A DNA stretch of 40,392 nucleotides from an uncultured Eubacteriales bacterium (GCA_902776725.1 CACYQX010000016.1:23847-64238); one strand, 5' to 3'; shown: positions 1 to 7,665, counted from the stretch's first letter. Made by a program: numbers and translations. Notes: generated from the sequence alone by a model not told the origin.

Positions 1-259
1 AGAAAAGCGCACCAAGTACATAAAGACCTGCTTCAATCCAGTTGTGAAGGAGAACGCCTATCGCGAGGAAGAGCACGACGATTACTATGATCATAGTTCT
101 GTACTCTCTCTTCAGGAATGCCATCGCACCTTCGTGGATGTATCCTGCAATTTCCTTCATTCTGTCAGTTCCCTCTTCCTGCTTGCCAATCCAGCTTGCA
201 AGTATGAATGCAACAATTAGGCCAATGGCTGCAGCAATGGGGGCTACCCATGTTATCAT
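1..259 (-). CDS. hppA: Membrane-bound proton/sodium-translocating pyrophosphatase, N-terminal part (cut by window edge)
   Basis: The first 86 codons are visible and the gene continues past the left edge. The ATG at 259-257 follows AAGGAGG with about 7 nt spacing. Residues 2-19 form a hydrophobic helix (ITWVAPIAAAIGLIVAFI). They are followed by the stretch GYIHEGAMAFLKREYRTM and a second hydrophobic segment, a pattern typical of the first two helices of V-type (H+/Na+) pyrophosphatases. These enzymes hydrolyse cytoplasmic pyrophosphate to pump ions across the membrane. Ion and potassium specificity cannot be judged because the catalytic loops lie outside the window. It is the last visible gene after secG and may be partly insulated from it by the hairpin at 299-325. 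Confidence 0.85.
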   Translation of the reverse strand, partial: MITWVAPIAAAIGLIVAFILASWIGKQEEGTDRMKEIAGYIHEGAMAFLKREYRTMIIVIVVLFLAIGVLLHNWIEAGLYVLGALF

Positions 260-298
260 GACTGTTACCTCCTTAATTCTCTTGTCATGCATATACAC

Positions 299-325
299 TA
301 AAGAGGCACGAACCGCACCTCTTTA
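299..325 (-). terminator. Hairpin between secG and hppA, possible weak terminator
   Basis: An 8-bp stem (TAAAGAGG with CCTCTTTA) closes an 11-nt loop. Only a short T tract follows on either strand, so termination would be weak. It could equally be an attenuating or mRNA-processing hairpin between secG and hppA. Confidence 0.4.
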
Positions 326-356
326 TGTTTAACAGTTTATTTAGTTTAACAATTCA

Positions 357-590
357 TTATGTGAAAAGCGTTACGATAGCCAACGAAAGAATGATAAAGA
401 GAATAGCGGCAACAACTGTAGCCTTTCTCATGAATTCTTCTATCGGCGTGCTTCTCTTCTTGCCAAAAAGTTGCTCGGCTCCACCGGCAATCGAACCGGA
501 AAGTCCGTCGCTGTTGCTGGACTGCATAAGCACGCTTATTATAAGGAAGACGCTTACTACCAGCAATACTATCATCAAGAATGTTTGCAT
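357..590 (-). CDS. secG: Preprotein translocase subunit SecG
   Basis: A 77-residue protein with two membrane helices (about residues 3-21 and 57-76). The connecting loop contains MQSSNSDGLSGSIAGGAEQLFG, in which the Gly/Ser-rich segment and the QLFG are characteristic of SecG. SecG is the small accessory subunit of the SecYEG channel. The start has AGGAGGT 6-7 nt upstream. It lies 64 nt downstream of tpiA on the same strand, a known Firmicutes arrangement at the end of glycolytic clusters. The enolase and phosphoglycerate mutase genes that often sit between are absent here. Length and topology match the family. Confidence 0.95.
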   Translation of the reverse strand: MQTFLMIVLLVVSVFLIISVLMQSSNSDGLSGSIAGGAEQLFGKKRSTPIEEFMRKATVVAAILFIILSLAIVTLFT

Positions 591-654
591 TTCTTTACCT
601 CCTAGATGGTCAACAGCAAAATTTTATCACAAGAAGATAGGCAAATCAAGGGTT

Positions 655-1443
655 TTAAGCGAATTCCACTATGCCCAAAAACTTCTCTGGTTCAAGGCTT
701 GCGCCGCCCACCAGAGCCCCGTCAATATCCTTCATAGCCATGATTTCAGAGGCATTTTCGGGTTTTACGCTGCCGCCATACTGAATGGTGATTCTGGATG
801 CAGTTTCGCTGTCATATATCTCTGCAACGGTTTCCCTGATCAAAGTGCACATTTCGCCTGCCTGCTCGGGCGTCGCGGTCTTTCCCGTGCCTATGGCCCA
901 GATAGGCTCGTAGGCGATTACCATGGTGGCAACCTTCTCGGCCGTTAAATCAGCGAGATCCTTCTCAAGCTGGTATTTTACTACCTCGGCGGCCCTTCCG
1001 GCCTCCCTTTCCTCAAGGTTCTCTCCAACGCATAGAATTGGCACTATCTCGCTGTCCCAGAAGATATGCTTAAGCTTATTGTTGATACTCTCGTCGGTCT
1101 CATTAAAATACTGGCGCCTCTCGGAGTGTCCGATAATGATGTAATCTACACCTATCTCAAGGAGCATGGATAGAGAGACTTCTCCGGTATAGGCACCCTC
1201 ATCGGCAAAATGCACATTCTGAGCACCTACACCAATATTGGTATCCTTAAATTCCTCAACAAGAGCCTGAAGCTGGGTAAATGGTGCGCAGATTGCAACC
1301 TTTGTTTCCTGCTCGCCTTTGTATATCTTCTTAAAAGCCTCGGCGAACTCCTTTGCTTCGGCGATATTCTTATACATTTTCCAGTTTCCGGCAATTAACG
1401 GGGTTCTTCCGTAAAAATCATGCCTTGCAACTTTATCTGACAT
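655..1443 (-). CDS. tpiA: Triose-phosphate isomerase
   Basis: A 262-residue cytoplasmic glycolytic enzyme that interconverts dihydroxyacetone phosphate and glyceraldehyde 3-phosphate. The active-site set is complete: N20 and K22 in AGNWKM, H106 in IIGHSERR, E179 in AYEPIWAIGTGK, and the phosphate-binding motifs YGGSV and LVGGASL near the end. The N terminus is about nine residues longer than usual before the first beta strand. No internal ATG offers a shorter start, so the extension looks real. The gene follows pgk by 10 nt and is co-transcribed with it. Confidence 0.97.
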   Translation of the reverse strand: MSDKVARHDFYGRTPLIAGNWKMYKNIAEAKEFAEAFKKIYKGEQETKVAICAPFTQLQALVEEFKDTNIGVGAQNVHFADEGAYTGEVSLSMLLEIGVDYIIIGHSERRQYFNETDESINNKLKHIFWDSEIVPILCVGENLEEREAGRAAEVVKYQLEKDLADLTAEKVATMVIAYEPIWAIGTGKTATPEQAGEMCTLIRETVAEIYDSETASRITIQYGGSVKPENASEIMAMKDIDGALVGGASLEPEKFLGIVEFA

Positions 1444-1453
1444 AATTTTTCCT

Positions 1454-2644
1454 CTACTTTTCTGAAATAACGGCTATTCCCGGAAGTTCGATTCCCTCAA
1501 GGAATTCGAGCGAAGCGCCGCCTCCGGTGGAAATATGTGACATCTTATCTGCAAATCCGAGTTGTTCAACCGCCGCTGCGGAATCACCGCCTCCTATGAT
1601 GCTCACCGCATCTGATTCCGAAATCGCACGAGCGACTTCTTCCGTTCCCTTTGCAAAATTGGGCATCTCGAATACGCCCATGGGACCGTTCCAGACTACA
1701 GTCTTGGCATTTAGGATTTCGTTTCTAAACAACTTAATGGATTCGGGACCGATATCCAATCCCATCATATCCTTAGGAACTCTGTCTCTTGGGAAGACCT
1801 CGATATACGCGTCATTTGCGAACTTATCTGCACAGACCGCATCTACGGGAAGAAGCAGCTTTACCCCCTTCTCTTCCGCAAGCGCAATCAGATTACTTGC
1901 GATATCTATGCTTTCTTCGTCGAGAATTGACTTTCCGATTTCAAGACCCATGGCTTTGAAAAAAGTAAACATCATTCCGCCGCCGATTATAAGGGAGTCG
2001 ACCTTTGTAAGGAGATTCTCGATGACCTTGATTTTGTCTCCGACCTTTGCGCCACCCATGATTGCAACAAACGGGCGCTCCGGATTACTGAGAGCATCTC
2101 CAAGATATTTAACTTCCTTCTCGATCAGGAATCCCGAAACCGCAGGAATATAGTCAGCAACACCGGCCGTTGATGCATGAGCTCTGTGAGCCGTACCGAA
2201 TGCTTCCTGAACAAATATGTCTCCCAAGGAAGCGAGTTCCTCGGAGAAAGCAGAATCGTTCTTTTCCTCCTCTTTTCTGAAGCGAACATTCTCAAGAAGT
2301 GCAACCTCGCCCGGCTTGAGCTTTGAAACCGTGTCCTTGACATCCTCATCCACAACCGCATCAGATGCCGCAAATATTATCGGCATCTCAAGAAGGTCCG
2401 TCAGTCTAACGGCAACGGGTGCAAGGGAGAATTCCTCCTTCGGTTCGCCCTTTGGTCTTCCGAGATGAGACATAAGAACCACAGCCGCGCCCTGAGCAAC
2501 CAAATACTCAATCGTCGGGAGTGCAGCGCGTATTCTTGTATCATCCGTTATCAAACCCTCTTTATCCAGCGGTACATTGAAATCGCATCTTACGAGAGCT
2601 CTTTTTCCTGCCCACTCGATATCTCTTATCGTCTTTTTCATCAT
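1454..2644 (-). CDS. pgk: Phosphoglycerate kinase
   Basis: A 396-residue two-domain glycolytic kinase that transfers phosphate from 1,3-bisphosphoglycerate to ADP. Visible motifs are RCDFNVP (19-25), SHLGRPKG (59-66), the hinge and nucleotide region [30 protein letters not shown] (from 351) and [13 protein letters not shown] near the C terminus. Length is normal. Two consecutive ATG codons open the gene, with AGGTG a few bases upstream. It begins five bases after the gap stop codon, so gap, pgk and tpiA form one tight transcription unit. Confidence 0.97.
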   Translation of the reverse strand: MMKKTIRDIEWAGKRALVRCDFNVPLDKEGLITDDTRIRAALPTIEYLVAQGAAVVLMSHLGRPKGEPKEEFSLAPVAVRLTDLLEMPIIFAASDAVVDEDVKDTVSKLKPGEVALLENVRFRKEEEKNDSAFSEELASLGDIFVQEAFGTAHRAHASTAGVADYIPAVSGFLIEKEVKYLGDALSNPERPFVAIMGGAKVGDKIKVIENLLTKVDSLIIGGGMMFTFFKAMGLEIGKSILDEESIDIASNLIALAEEKGVKLLLPVDAVCADKFANDAYIEVFPRDRVPKDMMGLDIGPESIKLFRNEILNAKTVVWNGPMGVFEMPNFAKGTEEVARAISESDAVSIIGGGDSAAAVEQLGFADKMSHISTGGGASLEFLEGIELPGIAVISEK

Positions 2645-2649
2645 TTCAC

Positions 2650-3828
2650 CTATTTCTTCGCTTTTCCAACTGTTTTCTTTGCAGTTTTTTTTGCAGCCGT
2701 CTTTGCAGGCTTTTTTGCAGCCGCCTTTGCAGGCTTTTTTGCAGCCGCCTTTGCAGGCTTTTTTGTGGCCGCCTTTACGGGCTTTTTCTCTGTTGTTTTT
2801 GGTGTATCGGATTTTTTATCGACGCTATACATATACTTAATGAGTTCAAGGAGCTTGGATGCATAACCGAACTCGTTATCGTAATATGCTATGAGTTTAA
2901 AGAATTTGTCGTTAAGCTCTATTCCTTCTCTTGCATCAAAGATCGATGTGCAAGGATCGCCGACAAAGTCTCCGGAAACAACTTCATCATCTACATACTC
3001 GATTACGCCCTTCATCGGACCGTCGGCAGCCTTCTTTACCGCTCTGCAGATATCCTGATAGTGAGCGGATTTCCTTAGCATTACATTGAGGTCAATAATT
3101 GAAACGTCCGCAGTAGGAACTCTATACGAGATACCTGTCATCTTTCCTGCGAGAGTCGGAATAACGAGACCTACTGCCTTGGCTGCACCCGTGGTTGAAG
3201 GAATGATGTTTCCGAATACGCTTCTTCCTGTTCTCCAATCCTTCATTGAACGCGCATCTACAACTTTTTGTTTTGCGGTCGCAGCATGAATTGTGGACAT
3301 GAGACCTTGCTCAATTCCAAAATTGTCTTCAAGAACCTTACAGAGCGGTGCCAAGCAGTTTGTCGTGCATGATGCGTTTGAAACTACCTGCATATCGCTC
3401 TCATAGAGTTTATGGTTAACGCCATAGACAAACGTCGGTGTGGTTTTATCCTTTGCGGGAGCTGAAATGATAACCTTCTTCGCCTTTCCGTAATTGATAT
3501 GAGCCATCGAATCCTCGGTGGTTACATATGCACCCGTTGCTTCGATGATGTATTCTGCCCCGCATTTTTCCCAAGGTATATGTCTTGCTTCGCCTTCGCT
3601 AAAAACGGCAACCTTCTTGCCATCGATAATCAGTCCTCCGTCGTATTTCTTAACCGATACCGGAAAACGACCAAAGGTTGTATCGTATTTAAGCATATAT
3701 ACCATATAGTCGAGATCGGCGTTTCTCACGTTGATTCCAACCAGTTTGATTTCGGGCATTGCCAGCGATGCTCTGATTGCAACCGTTGCAATTCTTCCGA
3801 ATCCATTAATTCCAACTTTAATAGACAT
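2650..3828 (-). CDS. gap: Glyceraldehyde-3-phosphate dehydrogenase with Lys/Ala-rich C-terminal tail
   Basis: A 392-residue protein; the core (about 1-337) is a normal phosphorylating GAPDH. Seen: GINGFGRIA at the dinucleotide fold, catalytic C154 in [13 protein letters not shown]181 in [12 protein letters not shown], and YDNEFGYA (316-323). Two features are odd. First, the usual Asp after the second beta strand (IND in most NAD enzymes) is replaced: residues 32-36 read I-N-V-R-N. This may relax NAD over NADP preference. Second, residues 338-392 form a histone-H1-like tail with 22 Lys in 55 residues, including four 8-residue repeats of the type KPAKAAAK. The start has GGAGG six bases upstream. 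It is the first gene of the gap-pgk-tpiA unit. Confidence 0.96.
   Translation of the reverse strand: MSIKVGINGFGRIATVAIRASLAMPEIKLVGINVRNADLDYMVYMLKYDTTFGRFPVSVKKYDGGLIIDGKKVAVFSEGEARHIPWEKCGAEYIIEATGAYVTTEDSMAHINYGKAKKVIISAPAKDKTTPTFVYGVNHKLYESDMQVVSNASCTTNCLAPLCKVLEDNFGIEQGLMSTIHAATAKQKVVDARSMKDWRTGRSVFGNIIPSTTGAAKAVGLVIPTLAGKMTGISYRVPTADVSIIDLNVMLRKSAHYQDICRAVKKAADGPMKGVIEYVDDEVVSGDFVGDPCTSIFDAREGIELNDKFFKLIAYYDNEFGYASKLLELIKYMYSVDKKSDTPKTTEKKPVKAATKKPAKAAAKKPAKAAAKKPAKTAAKKTAKKTVGKAKK
2687..2782 (-). repeat. Four tandem 24-bp repeats encoding the GAPDH tail
   Basis: Four 24-bp units lie head to tail at 2687-2710, 2711-2734, 2735-2758 and 2759-2782. The two middle units are identical, the first differs at one base, and the last differs at several. 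On the coding strand each unit gives eight residues of the KPAKAAAK type. The repeat stays in frame, so changes in copy number would lengthen or shorten the tail without a frameshift. Confidence 0.95.
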
Positions 3829-3869
3829 AATAAACCTCCATGACTCCTTGTGAATTAAAGTTATATATC

Positions 3870-3884
3870 AAGGCGAAGCGCCTT
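3870..3884 (-). other. Short hairpin between rpoN and gap
   Basis: AAGGCG and CGCCTT form a 6-bp stem around a 3-nt loop in the 72-nt gap between rpoN and gap. No T tract follows on the minus strand (GATATATAAC), so it is not a convincing terminator. It may be a processing or stabilising element at the 5' end of the gap mRNA. I see no clear separate promoter for gap. Confidence 0.35.
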
Positions 3885-3900
3885 AACGACTGTTTGATGT

Positions 3901-5274
3901 TTAGTATCTTCTCCGTCCGGACGATGGTTGGATACCCATCGCTTCTCTATACTTTGCTATTGTGCGCCGACTTATATCGATGCCGTCTTTTGCGAGCATC
4001 TCCGCAATTCGCTGGTCGCTATACGGATGCGTAGGATTCTCCGCATCTATGATTTCTTTTATCATGGCCTTTATCGAATTTGAAGAAAGGTCTTCGCCTT
4101 TGTCGGCCTTTAGTCCTCCCGAGAAGAAGTATTTTAGTTCAAACACTCCCTGCTCGCACTGCATATATTTTCCGTTAATCGCTCGGCTGACCGTTGACTC
4201 GTGAATCCCCACAGCCTCTCCGACCTGCTTTAGCGTGAGTGGCTTTAGATATTTGGTCCCTTTTCTAAAGAATCCATCCTGAAATTCGAGTATGGCGGAT
4301 GCCACTTTGTAAATAGTACTCTTCCTCTGCTCTATGCTTTTTATGAGCCACATTGCCGAATTCAGCTTTTCATTTAAATATTTCTTGACCGACTCGTCTT
4401 CCTCTCCCGCTGCCTTTATCTCATCGTATAAAGGGCTGATTGCAAGCTGTGGGATTCCGGAATCGTTTGATCTGACCAAGAGCTTTTCGCCGTCCTTTTC
4501 TATATAGACGTCCGGAAAGACATATTTGATGGTAGCGTCGGAAGAAAACAATCTTCCGGGCTTCGGCTCAAGCTTCTTTATCTTATCGGCGATTGCCTGA
4601 ACCTCTGTCACACCCAGCCCCATGTCCTTGGCGATAAGCGCTATTTTGTTATCGCCTATGTCCGCAAGCCTGCTTTTGACTATTTCAAATACGTTTTTGT
4701 CGGTCTCACCCTTATGCTTTAGCTGTATCGCAAGGCATTCTTCAAGATTCCTTGCGCCTACCCCGACAGGATCAAAGGTCTGAATCACGCTTATAACAGA
4801 CTCGACGGTTTCCGGCTCCACGCCAAGAGACTCGGCGATTTCTTCGGTCTTGGCGGTAAGATAACCGTTGTCATCTATACACTGAACAATATACCGTCCA
4901 ATCTGTGACTCTTTTTCATTAAGGCCGGAGAACTCGAGCTGCGACAAAAGATGCTCCACCAGGGAATACCTGAATGCCACAAAACGCTCAAAAGAAAACT
5001 CCTCGCGGTCACCGTCCCAGCCTTCCGAGTAATTCGAGTGCTGCGCTTCTGAATTGATTTCCAAAAGCCGCTCTCTCAGCTCATCAATATCCACCGTCTC
5101 TTCGGATGTATCGTCCTTGAGCGGTTCCAAAACCGGGTTTTCGAGGAGTTCATTTGCTATGTATTCTGTTAATTCCTGATTGTTGAATTGCAATATTTGG
5201 ATGGCCTGAATCAGTTCCTGGGTCATCTGCGGTTTCTGAGTCTGTTCGATTGTCAACTCATATCCCGTATTCAT
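3901..5274 (-). CDS. rpoN: RNA polymerase sigma-54 factor
   Basis: A 457-residue sigma-54 factor, which directs RNA polymerase to -24/-12 promoters and needs an AAA+ enhancer-binding activator. The N-terminal region I is Gln/Leu-rich (about 5-50, including MTQELIQAIQILQF). An acidic linker follows, then the core-binding region, a helix-turn-helix with GIHESTVSRAINGKY, and near the C terminus the RpoN box SRRTIAKYRE (435-444). No activator gene and no convincing -24/-12 promoter is seen in this window. The ATG at 5274 has no Shine-Dalgarno sequence. A TGGTATAAT element ends six bases upstream, so the mRNA is predicted to be leaderless. Confidence 0.97.
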   Translation of the reverse strand: MNTGYELTIEQTQKPQMTQELIQAIQILQFNNQELTEYIANELLENPVLEPLKDDTSEETVDIDELRERLLEINSEAQHSNYSEGWDGDREEFSFERFVAFRYSLVEHLLSQLEFSGLNEKESQIGRYIVQCIDDNGYLTAKTEEIAESLGVEPETVESVISVIQTFDPVGVGARNLEECLAIQLKHKGETDKNVFEIVKSRLADIGDNKIALIAKDMGLGVTEVQAIADKIKKLEPKPGRLFSSDATIKYVFPDVYIEKDGEKLLVRSNDSGIPQLAISPLYDEIKAAGEEDESVKKYLNEKLNSAMWLIKSIEQRKSTIYKVASAILEFQDGFFRKGTKYLKPLTLKQVGEAVGIHESTVSRAINGKYMQCEQGVFELKYFFSGGLKADKGEDLSSNSIKAMIKEIIDAENPTHPYSDQRIAEMLAKDGIDISRRTIAKYREAMGIQPSSGRRRY

Positions 5275-5309
5275 GCAAATATTATACCACTTAGCGCCAA
5301 TCTAGTAAA
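5275..5309 (-). promoter_or_regulatory. rpoN promoter (extended -10, predicted leaderless start)
   Basis: On the minus strand a -35-like TTTACT (5309-5304) is followed by 17 bp and TATAAT (5286-5281), preceded by TG in the extended -10 position (TGGTATAAT). Six bases (ATTTGC) separate the -10 from the ATG, so the predicted first transcribed base is the A of the start codon at 5274. Confidence 0.7.
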
Positions 5310-5327
5310 TCAATTTGCCCCTTTTCC

Positions 5328-5378
5328 TTGAAGAATGGCGCAAATTCCTATATAATCTTCTTTATTCAATGAAGGAGG
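5328..5378 (+). promoter_or_regulatory. hom promoter and ribosome site
   Basis: TTGAAG (5328-5333), a 17-bp spacer and a perfect TATAAT (5351-5356) form a strong sigma-70/SigA promoter, with predicted start near 5363. AAGGAGG at 5372-5378 lies seven bases before the ATG at 5386. It is divergent from the rpoN promoter, with the two -35 elements about 18 bp apart. Confidence 0.85.
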
Positions 5379-5385
5379 AATTATT

Positions 5386-6354
5386 ATGAAAAATGTAAAT
5401 ATTGCCATTCTGGGCCTTGGAACCGTGGGCGGCGGAACCTATGAGATTCTGTCCAAAATGAACCGCGGCCTAATAGAGAATCGCACAGGCATTCAATTTA
5501 CTCTTACAAAGGTACTCGAGCGCGATTTGTCGCGCCTTGAGGCTCTGGGAATAGACCCTGCATGCGCAGTTACAGATCCCGACCTTATAACCGAAGCAGA
5601 CGATGTTGACATCGTAATCGAATCACTCGGCGGAATAGACTTTCCTTCTGCCGTTATGGAAAAAGCTCTTCTCAACGGAAAGAGCGTTGTAACCCCAAAC
5701 AAGGCTGCGGTTGCCGCCAATTTTGATAAATTGACAAAGGCAGCCAAATCTTCGGGCGCCCAATTCAGATTTGAGGCAAGCGTAGGCGGAGGAATCCCTG
5801 CCCTTACCGCTATTCAGGAAGCTCTCTCCGGAAACAAATTCACGGAGGTTATGGGAATAGTTAACGGCACTACCAACTATATTCTCACCAAGATGGGAGA
5901 AGAAGGATGGTCCTACGAAGACGCTCTCAAGGACGCTCAGGCAAGGGGCTTTGCAGAAGCCGATCCGACAGCGGACGTAGAAGGAATAGATGCCGCAAAC
6001 AAGCTTTCAATACTCATGGCTCTCTGCTTTGGCGAATATATACACCCCGATGACATCACAAGAGAAGGAATCACCGGTGTCACCATGGCAGATATCGAGG
6101 AAGCAAAGGCTAAAGGCGGAAAGATCAAGCTGATTGCAGGCGCAAAGAAGCGCGGCGCAATCCTTTCCTACAGCGTAAAGCCGACTTTCATCCCAAACGA
6201 ACACCCTCTCGCAGGTGTATCTAACGAGTTCAACGCCATCTATGTCACCGGAAATGCCGTCGGAGAGCTTATGTTCTACGGAAAAGGCGCCGGAGCCCTT
6301 CCTACAGGAAGCGCTGTAGTCGGTGATATAATAGCTATAGCAAAAACACTGTAA
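5386..6354 (+). CDS. hom: Homoserine dehydrogenase, short form without ACT domain
   Basis: A 322-residue NAD(P)-dependent enzyme reducing aspartate semialdehyde to homoserine on the threonine/methionine branch. Seen: a Rossmann motif GLGTVGGGTY (10-19), TPNKAAVA, FEASVGGGIPAL, the family signature around IVNGTTNYILTKM, GFAEADPTADVEGIDAANKL (substrate and metal region), and a C-terminal GKGAGALPTGSAVVGDI. Most bacterial versions are 400-440 residues with a C-terminal ACT domain for threonine feedback. This one stops right after the catalytic core, so ACT-mediated inhibition is not expected. It is translated from a strong AAGGAGG and is followed 18 nt later by a SEC-C protein gene. Confidence 0.94.
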   Translation: MKNVNIAILGLGTVGGGTYEILSKMNRGLIENRTGIQFTLTKVLERDLSRLEALGIDPACAVTDPDLITEADDVDIVIESLGGIDFPSAVMEKALLNGKSVVTPNKAAVAANFDKLTKAAKSSGAQFRFEASVGGGIPALTAIQEALSGNKFTEVMGIVNGTTNYILTKMGEEGWSYEDALKDAQARGFAEADPTADVEGIDAANKLSILMALCFGEYIHPDDITREGITGVTMADIEEAKAKGGKIKLIAGAKKRGAILSYSVKPTFIPNEHPLAGVSNEFNAIYVTGNAVGELMFYGKGAGALPTGSAVVGDIIAIAKTL

Positions 6355-6372
6355 GACAAAGGAGAATTATCA

Positions 6373-6897
6373 ATGAGTCTTTTTAACGATTGGAACGACA
6401 TGCTGGCCGGAAAGAGCGGAAGAAGCATCGAGGATTTCTGGAACGAGTACTCCGAAACCGAAACAAAAATCTATAAGCATATCCTCTCCCACAAAGACGA
6501 ACACCTCAGGGGAAAGGTAAGCGATCTTGTAGACTTCTTCGGCGTTGACAAGGTTATCTTTGTGGGTTTCCTTGACGGAATTCAGACAAGCCTCAACTCG
6601 GGACAGCTCGACATGAACAAGGTAAAAATGGACACCGAGATTGACCTCGACATCGATTTTGAAAAACTCTATTTCAATATGCACAAAGCCGATGCCGACT
6701 ACCTTTGGAGCCTTGAGGAATGGGATGACGTTCTCTCTGAAGAAAGACGCGAAGAACTCTATACCGAATACAGAAGATCGAGAACGGTTCACGTAGAAAA
6801 ACGTCCGGGCAGGAACGACCCCTGCCACTGCGGAAGCGGCAAGAAATACAAAAACTGCTGCCTCAAAAAAGACCAGGAGGCAGACAGAGCCAATTAA
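6373..6897 (+). CDS. SEC-C motif protein of unknown function
   Basis: 174 residues. The last 30 contain a SEC-C zinc-binding motif ([16 protein letters not shown]), as found at the C terminus of SecA and in many small stand-alone proteins. The first ~145 residues are acidic and helical-looking, with no signal peptide or membrane segment and no motif I recognise beyond SEC-C. AAAGGAG lies upstream of the ATG. It is predicted to share the hom promoter (18-nt gap), but this says little about its job. A role in zinc binding or protein/nucleic-acid interaction is inference only. Confidence 0.85.
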   Translation: MSLFNDWNDMLAGKSGRSIEDFWNEYSETETKIYKHILSHKDEHLRGKVSDLVDFFGVDKVIFVGFLDGIQTSLNSGQLDMNKVKMDTEIDLDIDFEKLYFNMHKADADYLWSLEEWDDVLSEERREELYTEYRRSRTVHVEKRPGRNDPCHCGSGKKYKNCCLKKDQEADRAN

Positions 6898-6903
6898 TAA
6901 TAA

Positions 6904-6929
6904 AGGGGACGATATCCGTCCCCTCTTTT
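6904..6929 (+). terminator. Terminator after hom/SEC-C unit
   Basis: An 8-bp stem AGGGGACG/CGTCCCCT with a 5-nt loop is followed by CTTTT on the plus strand. On the minus strand TTTATTATT follows, so it could also stop transcripts leaving nth, which converges on it. Confidence 0.85.
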
Positions 6930-6950
6930 AATGGTTTTATAAGGCGTATA

Positions 6951-7577
6951 CTATACACCCGCTTTGGCGCAGAGCTTTTCAATGCAGCAGCCTTCGCAGT
7001 TCGGTTTTCTGGCGTGGCAGCAGTTCCTACCGTGGAAGATAAGACTGTGGTGTGCCTCCGACCATCTGTCATGCGGAATTGCACGCATAAGCCCTTCTTC
7101 GGTCTTCAGAACATCCTTTTCGCTAACGAGCCCTATTCTGTTCGATACGCGAAATACATGGGTATCCACGGCAATTCGCTGTTCTCCAAATCCGACCGAC
7201 AGAACAACATTGGCGGTCTTCCTTCCGACTCCGGGAAGATCAACGAGGGCATCGTAATCCTTAGGCACCTCACCACCGTGTTTTTCTTCCAGCGCCTCGG
7301 CAAGTCCGATAATATTCTTGGACTTTGTCTTATACATCCCTATTCTTCTTATATACGTCTCAACCTCTTCCGGCTTTGCCTTTGCCAGCTTCTTAGGGGT
7401 TGGATATTTCTTGAACAGTGCCGGCGTTGCCTCGTTTACGCTCTTGTCCGTCGTCTGAGCAGAAAGCGCCACCGCGACTATGAGTTCATAAAGATTTCTG
7501 TGGTTAAGCGCACACTCAGCATCCGGATATTCGCTTCTTAGTCCATCAAGGATTTTTATTACTTTATCTTTTCTCAT
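6951..7577 (-). CDS. nth: Endonuclease III (DNA glycosylase/AP lyase)
   Basis: 208 residues from the ATG at 7577; an upstream TTG-initiated reading is less likely. This base-excision repair enzyme removes oxidised pyrimidines and nicks AP sites. Seen: the helix-hairpin-helix DLPGVGRKTANVV with the catalytic Lys, VDTHVFRVSNRIGL with the catalytic Asp, and the C-terminal [4Fe-4S] cysteines spaced C-x6-C-x2-C-x5-C (CHARKPNCEGCCIEKLC). Like rpoN, the start has no Shine-Dalgarno sequence and lies six bases after TGGTATATT, so a leaderless mRNA is predicted. It converges on the SEC-C gene across a bidirectional terminator and is divergent from the GntR regulator. Confidence 0.96.
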   Translation of the reverse strand: MRKDKVIKILDGLRSEYPDAECALNHRNLYELIVAVALSAQTTDKSVNEATPALFKKYPTPKKLAKAKPEEVETYIRRIGMYKTKSKNIIGLAEALEEKHGGEVPKDYDALVDLPGVGRKTANVVLSVGFGEQRIAVDTHVFRVSNRIGLVSEKDVLKTEEGLMRAIPHDRWSEAHHSLIFHGRNCCHARKPNCEGCCIEKLCAKAGV

Positions 7578-7610
7578 ATTTTTAATATACCACAATTTCC
7601 ACGCATTCAA
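7578..7610 (-). promoter_or_regulatory. nth promoter (extended -10, predicted leaderless start)
   Basis: TGGTATATT (7592-7584) ends six bases (AAAAAT) before the ATG at 7577. A TTGAAT at 7610-7605 is a candidate -35 with a short 15-bp spacer. A second GTGGTATAAT element on this strand (7650-7641) could give a longer transcript. Confidence 0.6.
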
Positions 7611-7626
7611 AAATCGTATACGATTT
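7611..7626. promoter_or_regulatory. 16-bp perfect palindrome, likely GntR operator
   Basis: AAATCGTATACGATTT reads identically on both strands. It ends two bases before the -35 of the gntR promoter and touches the putative nth -35. Its TCGTATACGA core resembles operators of FadR/FCD-type GntR regulators, so autoregulation by the adjacent GntR protein is the simplest reading. Confidence 0.75.
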
Positions 7627-7627
7627 C

Positions 7628-7662
7628 TTGACTTGAGACTATTATACCACTATAATTATCCC
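7628..7662 (+). promoter_or_regulatory. gntR promoter
   Basis: TTGACT (7628-7633), a 17-bp spacer and TATAAT (7651-7656). The predicted start is near 7663, three bases before the ATG at 7666, with no Shine-Dalgarno sequence in between. Confidence 0.8.
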
Positions 7663-7665
7663 ATT

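Noticed and set aside
327-351. Direct repeat GTTTAACA-N9-GTTTAACA between secG and hppA
   Set aside because: Very AT-rich and short; likely chance, and no clear promoter or protein-site context.
325-948. Long plus-strand open frame opposite secG and tpiA
   Set aside because: It lies antisense to two genes with full family motifs, has no ribosome site and no recognisable domain; a coding shadow.
2687-2782. Tandem 24-bp units as a CRISPR array or mobile repeat
   Set aside because: Units are directly adjacent with no spacers and are in frame inside gap, encoding its tail.
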